This document shows, in pieces, positions 44,530-53,112 of a stretch of 64,000 nucleotides of DNA. This stretch comes from BCD1 sp942492125 (GTDB lineage Bacteria; Bacteroidota; Bacteroidia; Chitinophagales; Saprospiraceae). Under the pieces are notes generated by a model. The model saw only the letters and a program-made list of their open reading frames with translations, was not told the origin of the DNA and ran no database searches. Position numbers and translations under genes: made by a program. Location: contig CALODM010000045.1 in assembly GCA_942492125.1 (NCBI GenBank), forward strand, positions 477,785 through 541,784. Direction: 5' to 3'. Position 1 is the stretch's first letter. Each line of letters begins with the position of its first letter.

Positions 44530-46119
44530 ATGAAAAAAATAATTCCATTCCTGTTTATGGTAATAATACTAGGCGGTTCCACCTGGTTTGTCATTGATCA
44601 TACCGATAAAACCATCACAGCAGAAGGCTTTCAGGTGGATACGGTTTTTACCCACATTGCATCTGTGGATCATTCCAAATTCGAAGTTTTGCAGCAGTCT
44701 TTTGCATCGGGTCCTGAAGTGACCGAAGCCTGTTTGTCTTGCCATAATGGCAGAGGACAGGAGGTAATGCAAACGGCTCACTGGTTATGGTCCCGGGATG
44801 AATATATTGAGGGAAAAGGAATCGTTTCCCTGGGTAAAAAAAATGTCCTGAACAATTTTTGTATTGGTACTCAGAGCAACGAGGCGACGTGTACCCGTTG
44901 TCATATAGGTTATGGCTTTGCGGATAAAACCTTTGATTTTACGAATGAGCAAAACATCGATTGTCTTGTTTGCCATGATAATACGGGAGATTACAAAAAG
45001 GATAAGGGAAAAAGCGGGCAAGTAAAAGCGGATGTCAATCTAAGGTATGTGGCTCAAAACGTTGGGATGCCACAAAGACAAAATTGTGGTGTTTGTCATT
45101 TTTGGGGAGGTGGCGGCAACAATGTCAAACATGGGGATCTCGATAAAGCCATGCTGAATTGCAGTAAGGATGTTGATGTGCATATGGCGATTGATGGGAG
45201 AGATATGACCTGTGTGGATTGCCATGAAACGGAGCGACATAATATTCCGGGGAAATTGTATGCACTTTCATCTGAGAATAAAAACCGGTTAACCTGTGAG
45301 AAGTGCCATACGGAAGCTCCTCATACCAATGCCATTCTCAATGAACATAACTTTAGGGTTGCTTGCCAAACCTGCCATATTCCTTATTTTGCCAAAGCCA
45401 ATGCTACCAAAATGATCTGGGACTGGTCCACTGCCGGAGAACTTGACGAAAGCGGCAATCCGATTATTCGAAATGACCAGGATGGTAACCATAAATATAT
45501 GAGCATCAAAGGTACTTTTATCTGGGATAAAAATGTTGAGCCGGAATATGTCTGGTTTAACGGGACTGCCGGTCACCACCTCCTCGAAGATAAGATAGAT
45601 ACCAGTCAACTGCCTTTGGTACTGAATCCACTCACTGGAAAATATTGTATCAAAAAAGATACCGTCAATCAAAAATGCTCCAAGATATGGCCCGTCAAAG
45701 TTCACCGTGGGAAACAGATTTATGACCCCAACAATCTTACCCTCATCCAGGCAAAATTGTGGAGCGAAGAAAAAGGAGCGGGAGCTTTCTGGAGTGATTT
45801 TGACTGGGATAAAGCCTGTGAAGTCGGGATGGAAAATGTTGGGTTACCTTATAGTGGTGAATATGATTTTATTCCAACGGAAATGTACTGGCCACTTAAC
45901 CACATGGTTGCCCCAAAAGATCAATCGCTGGACTGTAAGGCCTGTCACGACAGGCAAAATAGTCGCATTGCGGCTTTGAATGATTTTTACCTGCCGGGCC
46001 GGGACCGAATGCTTTCCCTGGATCGCATGGGCATTGCTCTGATCATTCTTTCTTTGGTCGGTGTCATTGTTCATGCGTTACTCAGGGTGTTTTACCGAAA
46101 ACCCCGAAAAAGCGGATGA
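44530..46119 (+). CDS. Octaheme c-type cytochrome, tetrathionate reductase (Otr) family
   Basis: From the ATG at 44530 (MKKIIPF) the protein has 529 residues. An N-terminal membrane helix (4-20) directs export and a C-terminal helix (501-519) anchors it. Eight CxxCH haem sites are present: 68-72, 121-125, 145-149, 186-190, 228-232, 256-260, 279-283 and 469-473, so it is a true octaheme protein. The pattern and length match the Otr family, whose Shewanella member reduces tetrathionate, nitrite and hydroxylamine in vitro. The in-frame start at 44473 is less likely. It leads an apparent operon with cytochrome b and rhodanese. The physiological substrate is inferred. Confidence 0.92.
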   Translation: MKKIIPFLFMVIILGGSTWFVIDHTDKTITAEGFQVDTVFTHIASVDHSKFEVLQQSFASGPEVTEACLSCHNGRGQEVMQTAHWLWSRDEYIEGKGIVSLGKKNVLNNFCIGTQSNEATCTRCHIGYGFADKTFDFTNEQNIDCLVCHDNTGDYKKDKGKSGQVKADVNLRYVAQNVGMPQRQNCGVCHFWGGGGNNVKHGDLDKAMLNCSKDVDVHMAIDGRDMTCVDCHETERHNIPGKLYALSSENKNRLTCEKCHTEAPHTNAILNEHNFRVACQTCHIPYFAKANATKMIWDWSTAGELDESGNPIIRNDQDGNHKYMSIKGTFIWDKNVEPEYVWFNGTAGHHLLEDKIDTSQLPLVLNPLTGKYCIKKDTVNQKCSKIWPVKVHRGKQIYDPNNLTLIQAKLWSEEKGAGAFWSDFDWDKACEVGMENVGLPYSGEYDFIPTEMYWPLNHMVAPKDQSLDCKACHDRQNSRIAALNDFYLPGRDRMLSLDRMGIALIILSLVGVIVHALLRVFYRKPRKSG

Positions 46120-46175
46120 TGCCTGTGTGACTAGTCGGGGTTCTGATTTTTAATTGGGGATCAAAAAAGCATATC

Positions 46176-46949
46176 ATGAAAAAAGTATATTTATATAAAA
46201 GGTTCGAGCGGTTCTGGCACTGGGCACAGTTTGTATTGATTACTGCTCTGATTGTTACGGGATTTGAAATACACAGTTCTTTCCAGTTGCTGGGGTATGA
46301 AGCTGCGGTGGTTTGGCATAATTATGCTGCCCTGAGTTTTATTGTGCTCATTGGTTTTGCGATTTTCTGGCACTTTTCCACCGATGAATGGCAGAATTAT
46401 ATTCCAACCACCAAAAACCTCAAAGCACAGCTCAATTTTTATTTGTTCGGCATATTCAGGAACGCTCCACACCCTACCAAAAAGCGGGTTTTGAGCAAAC
46501 TCAATCCTTTGCAGCGGTTGATCTATTTCGCATTGAAAATTCTGGTCATCCCTGTCATGGTTGGCTCCGGGTTGTTGTATTTCCTCTTCCACTACCCGGT
46601 AGGCGGGATGGAGGTTGTTTCCTTAAGGCCTGTAGCTATTCTTCACACTTTTGGAGCATATCTGCTGGTCATGTTTCTCATTGTTCATTTATACCTTATT
46701 ACAACAGGACATACTCTTACCTCTAATCTAATGGCCATGATTACCGGCTGGGACCGGATGGCCGATGAGGATGCCAAACAAATTGTCGAAGATGCGATTG
46801 AGGAGGTAGAGCATAATATCCTGCAGCAAAGGGGTGAAAATGGAGAAAAGAGTAAAGAAGTGAAAGAGATCATTCTCGAAACCATGGGAGAGATCAGCGA
46901 GAAGCAGCATAACGGTAAACCTAAAGCGGAGGAGGTTTTAGTAGATTGA
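46176..46949 (+). CDS. Membrane cytochrome b (b561/FdnI-like)
   Basis: This 257-residue protein has four membrane helices with haem-ligand histidines: RFWHWAQFVLITALIVTGF, VVWHNYAALSFIVLIGFAIFWHF, LVIPVMVGSGLLYFLF, and ILHTFGAYLLVMFLIVHLYLITTGH. This is the layout of di-haem cytochromes that carry electrons between quinone and periplasmic enzymes. The charged C-terminal tail is cytoplasmic and may form a coiled coil. It begins 56 bp after the octaheme gene and should be its electron partner. Confidence 0.9.
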   Translation: MKKVYLYKRFERFWHWAQFVLITALIVTGFEIHSSFQLLGYEAAVVWHNYAALSFIVLIGFAIFWHFSTDEWQNYIPTTKNLKAQLNFYLFGIFRNAPHPTKKRVLSKLNPLQRLIYFALKILVIPVMVGSGLLYFLFHYPVGGMEVVSLRPVAILHTFGAYLLVMFLIVHLYLITTGHTLTSNLMAMITGWDRMADEDAKQIVEDAIEEVEHNILQQRGENGEKSKEVKEIILETMGEISEKQHNGKPKAEEVLVD

Positions 46950-46998
46950 GTACCCGGGCAGCATTTTTTAAAATCAATAACATTAAACAATTATCATC

Positions 46999-47556
46999 AT
47001 GAAAACCACAAACGAAAAATACGATTGCTATCAGCTGACAACCGCTTCTTTAAGGAGAACCCTGGTATTGGCTGTCCTGGCCCTGTTCCTGCTGGCCTGT
47101 GAGGAAGATGCTTTTGATTATTACAATGTTGATGCATTTGTCGAGGAAGCATTAGAAGATGTTGAAGGGATCTCGGTCCGGGAAGCCAGGACCATTTTTG
47201 ATACTGCTGCTTATTATTTATTGCTGGATGTAAGGGAGCCGGGGGAATATAAACCCGGGTATATTCCCGATGCCATCAATCTCCCCCGGGGTCTTGTGGA
47301 ATTTAAGATCCAGAGTGAAAAATTCTGGGAAAATAAGATGCGCTATTTGCCGGATCATTCGGATCTCATCCTCGTTTACTGCCAAAAGGGAAAGCGCGCT
47401 ATCCTTGCTGCCAATACGCTTAAAAAGATGGGTTTTGAAAATGTAAAATACATCATTGGCGGTTTTAAAAAATGGGAATTGACTTATCCTAATGATTATC
47501 ATTTTATTCCGGAAGAAACCCAGGGACATGAGGTTAAGGAGGAAGGAGGATGTTGA
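46999..47556 (+). CDS. Rhodanese-domain lipoprotein
   Basis: This 185-residue protein has a lipoprotein signal with LLLAC (Cys34). The rhodanese domain (about 58-175) contains LLLDVREPGEYKPGYIPDAINL and the catalytic Cys128 in LVYCQKGKRAILA, followed by YIIGGFKKWE. It would carry sulfane sulfur on its active Cys in the periplasm. The link with the octaheme enzyme suggests handling of thiosulfate or tetrathionate products, which is inference from context. Confidence 0.9.
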   Translation: MKTTNEKYDCYQLTTASLRRTLVLAVLALFLLACEEDAFDYYNVDAFVEEALEDVEGISVREARTIFDTAAYYLLLDVREPGEYKPGYIPDAINLPRGLVEFKIQSEKFWENKMRYLPDHSDLILVYCQKGKRAILAANTLKKMGFENVKYIIGGFKKWELTYPNDYHFIPEETQGHEVKEEGGC

Positions 47557-47724
47557 TTTTGAGACCTCAGGAGTTGTGTCAGCAGCAAGGAGTTACAGCA
47601 TTTTCAGGAGGCAACATTACAAACTCGAAAGCCGAAAAGAAATAAGGATTCTTTACGCGAACCATATTATTTAACAAGAGATTTCAGGCTTTAAAACCTT
47701 AAATCAAACCATAAAACAGTTGTT

Positions 47725-47943
47725 ATGAGATACAAAGAGTTTTTCATCAGAACGGGTTTCTTTTTACCCGCAGCAGCCTTTGCTTTATTCATTTTTATGA
47801 TGGCTTTTGGCATCATTTCAAGTGCCTTTGGGGCAGGGGCTGTTTTTTATTGTTCGGTGTACTGTAAAATAGGAGTTTCCCTGCTGGTGGCTGTGATTGC
47901 CGGCGTTGTTTTTTGCCAGGCAAACGCCTGTAGGGGTAAATAG
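47725..47943 (+). CDS. Cysteine-containing small membrane protein, copy 2
   Basis: This is the 72-residue paralogue of the protein at 43903. It keeps the four cysteines of YCSVYCKIG and FCQANAC, plus the two membrane helices. The extra Cys35 of copy 1 is Phe here. It follows the rhodanese gene by 168 bp on the same strand. Membrane-bound thiol chemistry or a small assembly/electron-transfer subunit is conceivable but not shown. Confidence 0.75.
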   Translation: MRYKEFFIRTGFFLPAAAFALFIFMMAFGIISSAFGAGAVFYCSVYCKIGVSLLVAVIAGVVFCQANACRGK

Positions 47944-48006
47944 AGCAAAGGTCATTGAGTATGCTTCCCTGTTGAATTGGGGGAAGAAGAAAAGGGAAAC
48001 CTGAAA

Positions 48007-48681
48007 TTATCCGGTTTCTGATATTCTTTCCAGTTCTTCTTTATCCAGAATGGTAATAATCTTTTTATTGATTTTGATTATGCCATGTTGAGCAAAGTCG
48101 GAAAGGATGCGTGAAACGGTTTCCCGGGATGAGCAAGTGAGGTCCCCCAATTCATTTCTGTTGAGCGGTAGTTCGAATTCCAGGCTTTCAAATATCACTT
48201 CTGAAAAATAGAGCAATGCTTCGGCAATTTTTCCGTTGCCCTGCTTTTGTACCTGGTTGATGCATTTCCTGAAATTAAACAATTCGTTTTTACACAATTC
48301 AACGATGATTTCATAAGCGAAAGCACCGTTTTGGTGTATGAATTCCTTAAAGACATCCGCCCCTATAAAACAAACGTGAGCATCAGAAATACAGGTGGCT
48401 GAATAGGGATTGATCCTGGTCCCCACAGTTGCCGGAACACCCAGGTAACAGGGGCCTTTGGCAATTTTTAAGATCTGATCCCTTTCCGGGCCCATCATAT
48501 GTACTTTGACCAACCCTTCCTTGACAAAAATGATGTTATAGGACAGCGCGTCCTGGATCATGATCCTGTCGCCACGATGAAAGGTGACCTGGTTACAGCT
48601 ATCGCCTAATTTTTCAAGTTCCTTACGTTGAAGTTTCCCTGCTGCTATCGACTTCTGTTTACAATAATAACAAATATCCAT
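48007..48681 (-). CDS. Crp/Fnr-family regulator with N-terminal CxxC
   Basis: From ATG 48681 (MDICYYCKQKS) the protein has 225 residues. An N-terminal Cys pair precedes a cNMP-like sensor domain (TFHRGDRIMIQDALSYNIIFVKEG) and a C-terminal HTH (NELGDLTCSSRETVSRILSDFAQ) in which the recognition helix resembles Fnr. A longer frame to 48759 adds a Cys-rich stretch with three more cysteines and cannot be excluded. An oxygen- or redox-sensing role is suggested. It is convergent with the octaheme cluster and is the obvious candidate regulator of it. Confidence 0.85.
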   Translation of the reverse strand: MDICYYCKQKSIAAGKLQRKELEKLGDSCNQVTFHRGDRIMIQDALSYNIIFVKEGLVKVHMMGPERDQILKIAKGPCYLGVPATVGTRINPYSATCISDAHVCFIGADVFKEFIHQNGAFAYEIIVELCKNELFNFRKCINQVQKQGNGKIAEALLYFSEVIFESLEFELPLNRNELGDLTCSSRETVSRILSDFAQHGIIKINKKIITILDKEELERISETG

Positions 48682-48814
48682 TTCACTCAAAATTACACAA
48701 TTTCCTGTCGGGTAGCACAATCCATGAAGGTAATTGGCATTCCGGCAGGAATGAAACAATAAAATAAAATTTTCAGGACATTTGGGTGTTGATTAGTAGG
48801 AAACTATAGGTATC

Positions 48815-48830
48815 TGGAATACGTATTCCA
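48815..48830. promoter_or_regulatory. Perfect 16-bp palindrome upstream of the Crp/Fnr gene
   Basis: TGGAATACGTATTCCA lies 134-149 bp before the preferred start at 48681 and 56-71 bp before the longer start at 48759. It could be an operator of this or another regulator. Confidence 0.45.
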
Positions 48831-48867
48831 TAGGTGCAAATATACGCATTTATTCACAGAAATGCTT

Positions 48868-48905
48868 GTTATAGGCGGGAACAATAAAATGTTCCCGCCT
48901 ATAAC
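48868..48905. terminator. Strong 16-bp hairpin after the OmpA gene
   Basis: Arms GTTATAGGCGGGAACA (48868-48883) and its complement (48890-48905) enclose a six-base loop, 8 bp past the OmpA-family stop codon. There is no good T-run on the minus strand, so it may be a terminator that relies on stem strength. Confidence 0.6.
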
Positions 48906-48912
48906 GGGCAGT

Positions 48913-49815
48913 TTATTCCGGAGCTAATTCCGGATTGAGCAGGTCGTAAAACTGATTCAGTTTAGGCATGATGATAATGCGTGTGCGGCGATTGATGGCC
49001 CGACCGTCAGCTGTTTCATTCGAAGCCAGCGTGTTGTACTCTCCACGTCCCGCAGCGATCAGGCGGTTGGGATCAATATTAAACTTGTTTTGGAGGACTC
49101 TGACAACGGAGGTGGATCTTTTTACGCTGAGATCCCAGTTGTCTTTAAAACACTCCGAACTGATCGGAACATTATCCGTATAACCTTCCACCATTACTTC
49201 CAGGTTTGGACGTGATTCGATGATCTTGGCAATCTTACCCAGTACTTCGTTGGCTCTTGGCGTTATCTCGGCACTTCCACTCTGATAAAGCATTTTGTCT
49301 GAAAGGTTGATGAAAACGACCGTTTTATCAACCTTAACTTCTACATCATCGTCCTCAATGCCTTTTTGCAGCACTCCTTTAAGGTTGATGGCCAGTGCCA
49401 GATTGATGGAGTCTGCTCTTGTTTTGGCAGCCTGAAGGAAACGAATGTATTTGTCCTTGCCTTCGAGTTGAGAAAGGGTCTGATTAATATTTTCGCTGGC
49501 TGATTGTGATAGATTCGTCAACTCTGTCACTTGTCCAGCCTGCATGTCCCGTTGTTTTTTCATGTCTTCAATCAGGTATTTGAGGTCATTAACCTGTTCT
49601 TCCCTGATTTTGAGGCTGTTTTTTAAAGTATTGCGTTCCTGGTCGCAGGCAGCAAGTTTGTTCATGTAATCGCTCAGGCTTTCTCCGCATTTGCCCAGAT
49701 CTTTATTAGCCACTTCAAATTGATTTTGAAGGTCCAGGTATTTTTTCTTAGTCACACAGGATGATGTGACAAGGGGTATGCAAAGCAGCAGTAATAATTT
49801 GATTGTAAAATTCAT
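48913..49815 (-). CDS. OmpA/MotB-domain lipoprotein
   Basis: This 300-residue protein has a lipoprotein signal ending TSSC. A coiled coil follows (about 25-130, KKKYLDLQNQFEVANKDLG and later heptads). The OmpA C-terminal domain (about 170-295) has the peptidoglycan-binding motif LEVMVEGYTDNVPIS, WDLSVKRSTSVVRVL and AAGRGEYNTLASNETADGRA..NRRTRIII. It would tether the outer membrane to peptidoglycan. It is monocistronic, 173 bp after the NagZ-AmpC fusion gene. Confidence 0.93.
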   Translation of the reverse strand: MNFTIKLLLLLCIPLVTSSCVTKKKYLDLQNQFEVANKDLGKCGESLSDYMNKLAACDQERNTLKNSLKIREEQVNDLKYLIEDMKKQRDMQAGQVTELTNLSQSASENINQTLSQLEGKDKYIRFLQAAKTRADSINLALAINLKGVLQKGIEDDDVEVKVDKTVVFINLSDKMLYQSGSAEITPRANEVLGKIAKIIESRPNLEVMVEGYTDNVPISSECFKDNWDLSVKRSTSVVRVLQNKFNIDPNRLIAAGRGEYNTLASNETADGRAINRRTRIIIMPKLNQFYDLLNPELAPE

Positions 49816-49988
49816 AATCGGTGTTTTAATGTAGTGTTGAAATTTTTATTATACTAACTCTTTTTCCAATGAATTGCAAATTTTAATTTTATGGTAGATG
49901 GCTTGCAACCGGAAAGTCGGGATATTTCAGGCATAGCAGTAAAATGACCATCGTTCGCTTTCCAGCGATTTTGTTTTTCCAGGATGCT

Positions 49989-52925
49989 TTATTTCAAAGA
50001 TTCATAAAAAACGGTTTGCATCCTTGGACGGATATCCATTTTGTTGATCTTGTAATTTCTCATACTGGGGAAAGTCCTGTTGGATAAAAAGACATAGATG
50101 ATATTGGTTTCCGGGTCTGCCCAAACTGCTGTGCCGGTAAACCCCAAGTGTCCAAATGTCTGTGCAGAAGCCAGCTCCGATAATGGAGAACTGGCATCGG
50201 GGTCCAGTTGAGGCATATCAAAACCTATACCTCTGCGGGTATCCAGCTTGTGCCGGGTGGTAAAATTATTAACGGTTTTTTGGGATAAAAATTTTTCGCC
50301 GCCATATTCTCCTTTCCAAAGGAGCATCTGCATGATGATGGCCAGGTCTTCGGCACTGGCGAAAAGCCCGGCATGCCCACTAACGCCACCCATCATTGCT
50401 GCTCCCATATCATGAACATAGGCATGTACCTCCTGATTGCGCCAATAATGATCCATTTCAGTTGGAACAACCCTGTCGAGCGGAAATTTTCCTTTTGGGT
50501 TGAAGCAGGTTGATTGCAACGCCAGAGGCCCGTAGAATTCTTCCTGGACATAGGCATCCAATGTTTTTCCGGTCCGTGCTTCGGTCAGTAAGGAGATGAA
50601 GTAAAACCCCAGATCACTGTATTTATAATTTCGTTTACTTCTTAGGTCTGATTCGATGATGCGCTGGAAAATGGTGTCGGGATAATCATTTCTCAAAAAG
50701 ACATTTTCAGCAACTTCAATATTGAATTCTTCACTTTTTTTGGTTCTGTAATAATCCTGAGAAAGTTTGGGGTGTTTCCGCCCTTCAATAGTGGCCTTAT
50801 AAAAAGGGATCCAGCTTTTCAGCCCGGCACGGTGCGCCATAACATCCCTGATAATCAGCCCTGATTTATTGGATCCTTCAAGCACAGGAAGATATGCTCC
50901 AAGGCTATCGTCCACGGAGATGAGCCCCTCGTCTTCCATTTTCATAACGGCAATGGTAGCCGCTGCGATTTTGGTAATAGAAGCAACATCAAATAAATCG
51001 GTGGCCCTCATTTTTATGCGCTTATCATAAGTATGATGCCCAAAGGCTTCTTCATAAATGATTTTTCCCTCTTTGACAGCCAGCACGACACATCCCGGAA
51101 AGGCTCTTGATTTAATTCCTTCCCGGGCCAATTCCCGAATTTTGCCAAGACTGTCAGATGCCATACCTACTGCTTCCGGAATGGAGAAACCCAGGCGGAA
51201 CAGACCTACCGTCTCAAGGCCGGTATTGAATTTGCTTTTTTCGGAAGCTGTAACCGGTAAACGACCCCGTAAAGGCAAACCGCCAAAAAGGGATTGTGCT
51301 GCAGCATCCTGTACCATGAGTTCATCCTGATAGGCTTCCAGGACCCAGTCATTGTCGTCAAAGAATTTGAGGCTATAAGGGGTGCCAAATACCACTACGA
51401 CAACCTTTGTATGTTCGCCAAGACGCTGAATGAAGTCTATTTCATCGTCAGAAATGCCATAATTTTTTGTTGCGTTTCCTGACATGTCATGAAGGCTGAT
51501 GATCACTATATCTTTTTCCCTGAGCTGGTTGATCAGGTATTTTTTCCGATCAGCGGAGATTGTTTTTTTATTCTGGAAATGCTCTATTTGCGCATAATTA
51601 TCCATGCGAGCCTGGAAGGCGGTTTTTTGGGTAGATCCAAGGCTGACAGATCCCAGTTTAAGTCCATCCAGTTTTTTAAATGGGATAAGGCCATTTTTAT
51701 TACGTACCAATGTCAAAGCATTTTCAATTAGTCTTTGCTTTAGTGCCCGGGCTTCATTGGTGTTGAGTTCTACCCGAATATTGGCAGTTTCAATAGGGGT
51801 GAAAGCAGCGAGCCCCAACCGGTATTTCGCACGCAACACTCTTTTGACGCTTGTGTCCAGTTGATCCTGGGATAATTTACCCTCTTTGAGGTAACGCTTG
51901 ATTTCCCGCATAGCCGCTTCCATATCTTCCGGTAACAACAAAACATCATTTCCGGCCAGCAGTGCTTCGGCTTCCACTTGTCCCGGAGCAAAGTGTTTGG
52001 TTACGCCTTTCATCTCCAGGGCATCTGTAAAGAGGATCCCATCGTATCCAAAGTCCTTTCTCAATAAATTGGTCACGGTATTTCTGGATAAGGTGGTCGG
52101 ACGATTCGGTCTTTCTTCCAGGGCAGGTACCTCCAGGTGGGCAATCATCATACTGCCTACGCCTTTTCTCGCCAGGATCCTAAAAGGATATAATTCCATA
52201 CTGTCAAGCCGGTTCCTGGAATGCATGATCTTGGGCAAGTCATAATGGGAGTCCACATCCGTATCTCCATGTCCGGGGAAATGTTTGGCACAGGCCATAA
52301 TGCCATTGTCCTGCATGCCTTGCATATACATATAACTCTTAACGGCAACATTATCTCTGTCTTCGCCAAAAGAGCGGGTGTGTATTACAGGATTGGCTGG
52401 GTTGTTATTGATGTCTACGACAGGAGCAAAATTTACATGTACGCCTACACGTTTCATCTGTCGGGCAATTTCTGCCCCGAAATCGTAGATCAGGTCATTG
52501 TCTTTTATGGCACCGAGCATCAATTGTCGCGGAAAACTAATGGTAGATTCTTTCATGCGCATTCCCAACCCCCATTCTCCGTCGATCGATATCATCAAGG
52601 GCAAAGCACTCAACGCCTGGTACCGGTTGATCAGTTCCGCTTGTTTTTCCGGTGTGCCCTGGAAAAAACACAGGCCGCCAACTTTGTATTTTTTGATAAT
52701 GGCTTCCACTTCTGCAATGTGGCTGGCACCGAGGTCAGAATGTGCCCGGATACCAAATAATTGACCAAGACGTTCATCTGCAGACAGGGCATTGAAAACC
52801 GAATCCACCCACATCTTTTCTTTGGGATCCGGGCCGGGACCATTGGGTGTCTGGGCAGGATTGTTGTATGCTGATAGGGTGGTCGTCAGGTAAATACTCA
52901 GGATGACTACTATTAAGCGCTTCAT
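49989..52925 (-). CDS. Beta-N-acetylglucosaminidase (GH3, NagZ-like) fused to class C beta-lactamase-type serine hydrolase
   Basis: This 978-residue protein has a signal peptide (1-20). The GH3 domain (about 40-560) contains SIDGEWGLGMR, KHFPGHGDTDVDSHYDLP (214-231, with the NagZ catalytic Asp/His loop) and the nucleophile Asp301 in FTDALEMKG. The second domain (about 590-978) has SxxK at Ser649-Lys652 (DVASITKI) and the YxN-like YSD in YKYSDLGFYF, as in AmpC/esterase proteins. Fusion of these two domains is known in Bacteroidota. The protein probably acts in the periplasm or at the surface on muropeptides. Lactamase activity is not shown. Confidence 0.92.
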   Translation of the reverse strand: MKRLIVVILSIYLTTTLSAYNNPAQTPNGPGPDPKEKMWVDSVFNALSADERLGQLFGIRAHSDLGASHIAEVEAIIKKYKVGGLCFFQGTPEKQAELINRYQALSALPLMISIDGEWGLGMRMKESTISFPRQLMLGAIKDNDLIYDFGAEIARQMKRVGVHVNFAPVVDINNNPANPVIHTRSFGEDRDNVAVKSYMYMQGMQDNGIMACAKHFPGHGDTDVDSHYDLPKIMHSRNRLDSMELYPFRILARKGVGSMMIAHLEVPALEERPNRPTTLSRNTVTNLLRKDFGYDGILFTDALEMKGVTKHFAPGQVEAEALLAGNDVLLLPEDMEAAMREIKRYLKEGKLSQDQLDTSVKRVLRAKYRLGLAAFTPIETANIRVELNTNEARALKQRLIENALTLVRNKNGLIPFKKLDGLKLGSVSLGSTQKTAFQARMDNYAQIEHFQNKKTISADRKKYLINQLREKDIVIISLHDMSGNATKNYGISDDEIDFIQRLGEHTKVVVVVFGTPYSLKFFDDNDWVLEAYQDELMVQDAAAQSLFGGLPLRGRLPVTASEKSKFNTGLETVGLFRLGFSIPEAVGMASDSLGKIRELAREGIKSRAFPGCVVLAVKEGKIIYEEAFGHHTYDKRIKMRATDLFDVASITKIAAATIAVMKMEDEGLISVDDSLGAYLPVLEGSNKSGLIIRDVMAHRAGLKSWIPFYKATIEGRKHPKLSQDYYRTKKSEEFNIEVAENVFLRNDYPDTIFQRIIESDLRSKRNYKYSDLGFYFISLLTEARTGKTLDAYVQEEFYGPLALQSTCFNPKGKFPLDRVVPTEMDHYWRNQEVHAYVHDMGAAMMGGVSGHAGLFASAEDLAIIMQMLLWKGEYGGEKFLSQKTVNNFTTRHKLDTRRGIGFDMPQLDPDASSPLSELASAQTFGHLGFTGTAVWADPETNIIYVFLSNRTFPSMRNYKINKMDIRPRMQTVFYESLK

Positions 52926-53036
52926 ATGAACTCGGGTTTACTTATTTGTTTATACCGTTTTTTGGTCGAAAAAGTTAAAAAAAAATGTCACGTTTGCCAG
53001 TTTCGTGGCTTTTATATGTAGGGCAGGGGGCGAGCC

Positions 53037-53069
53037 AGACCTCCGAGGTTTTCAAAACCTCGGAGGTCT
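53037..53069. repeat. Perfect palindromic repeat, copy 2
   Basis: It has the same 33-bp core as at 41468-41502 (16-bp arms AGACCTCCGAGGTTTT around one C). It lies between the TPR-protein gene and the NagZ-AmpC gene. Confidence 0.88.
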
Positions 53070-53112
53070 TAGTCCGAAATCCCTGCTTTTAGTTCCTCCT
53101 TATGATTCCTGC

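Noticed and set aside
49989..52925. Acquired beta-lactamase resistance gene
   Set aside because: The serine-hydrolase domain is fused to a NagZ-type GH3 enzyme with a chromosomal Bacteroidota layout; nothing indicates mobility or antibiotic hydrolysis.
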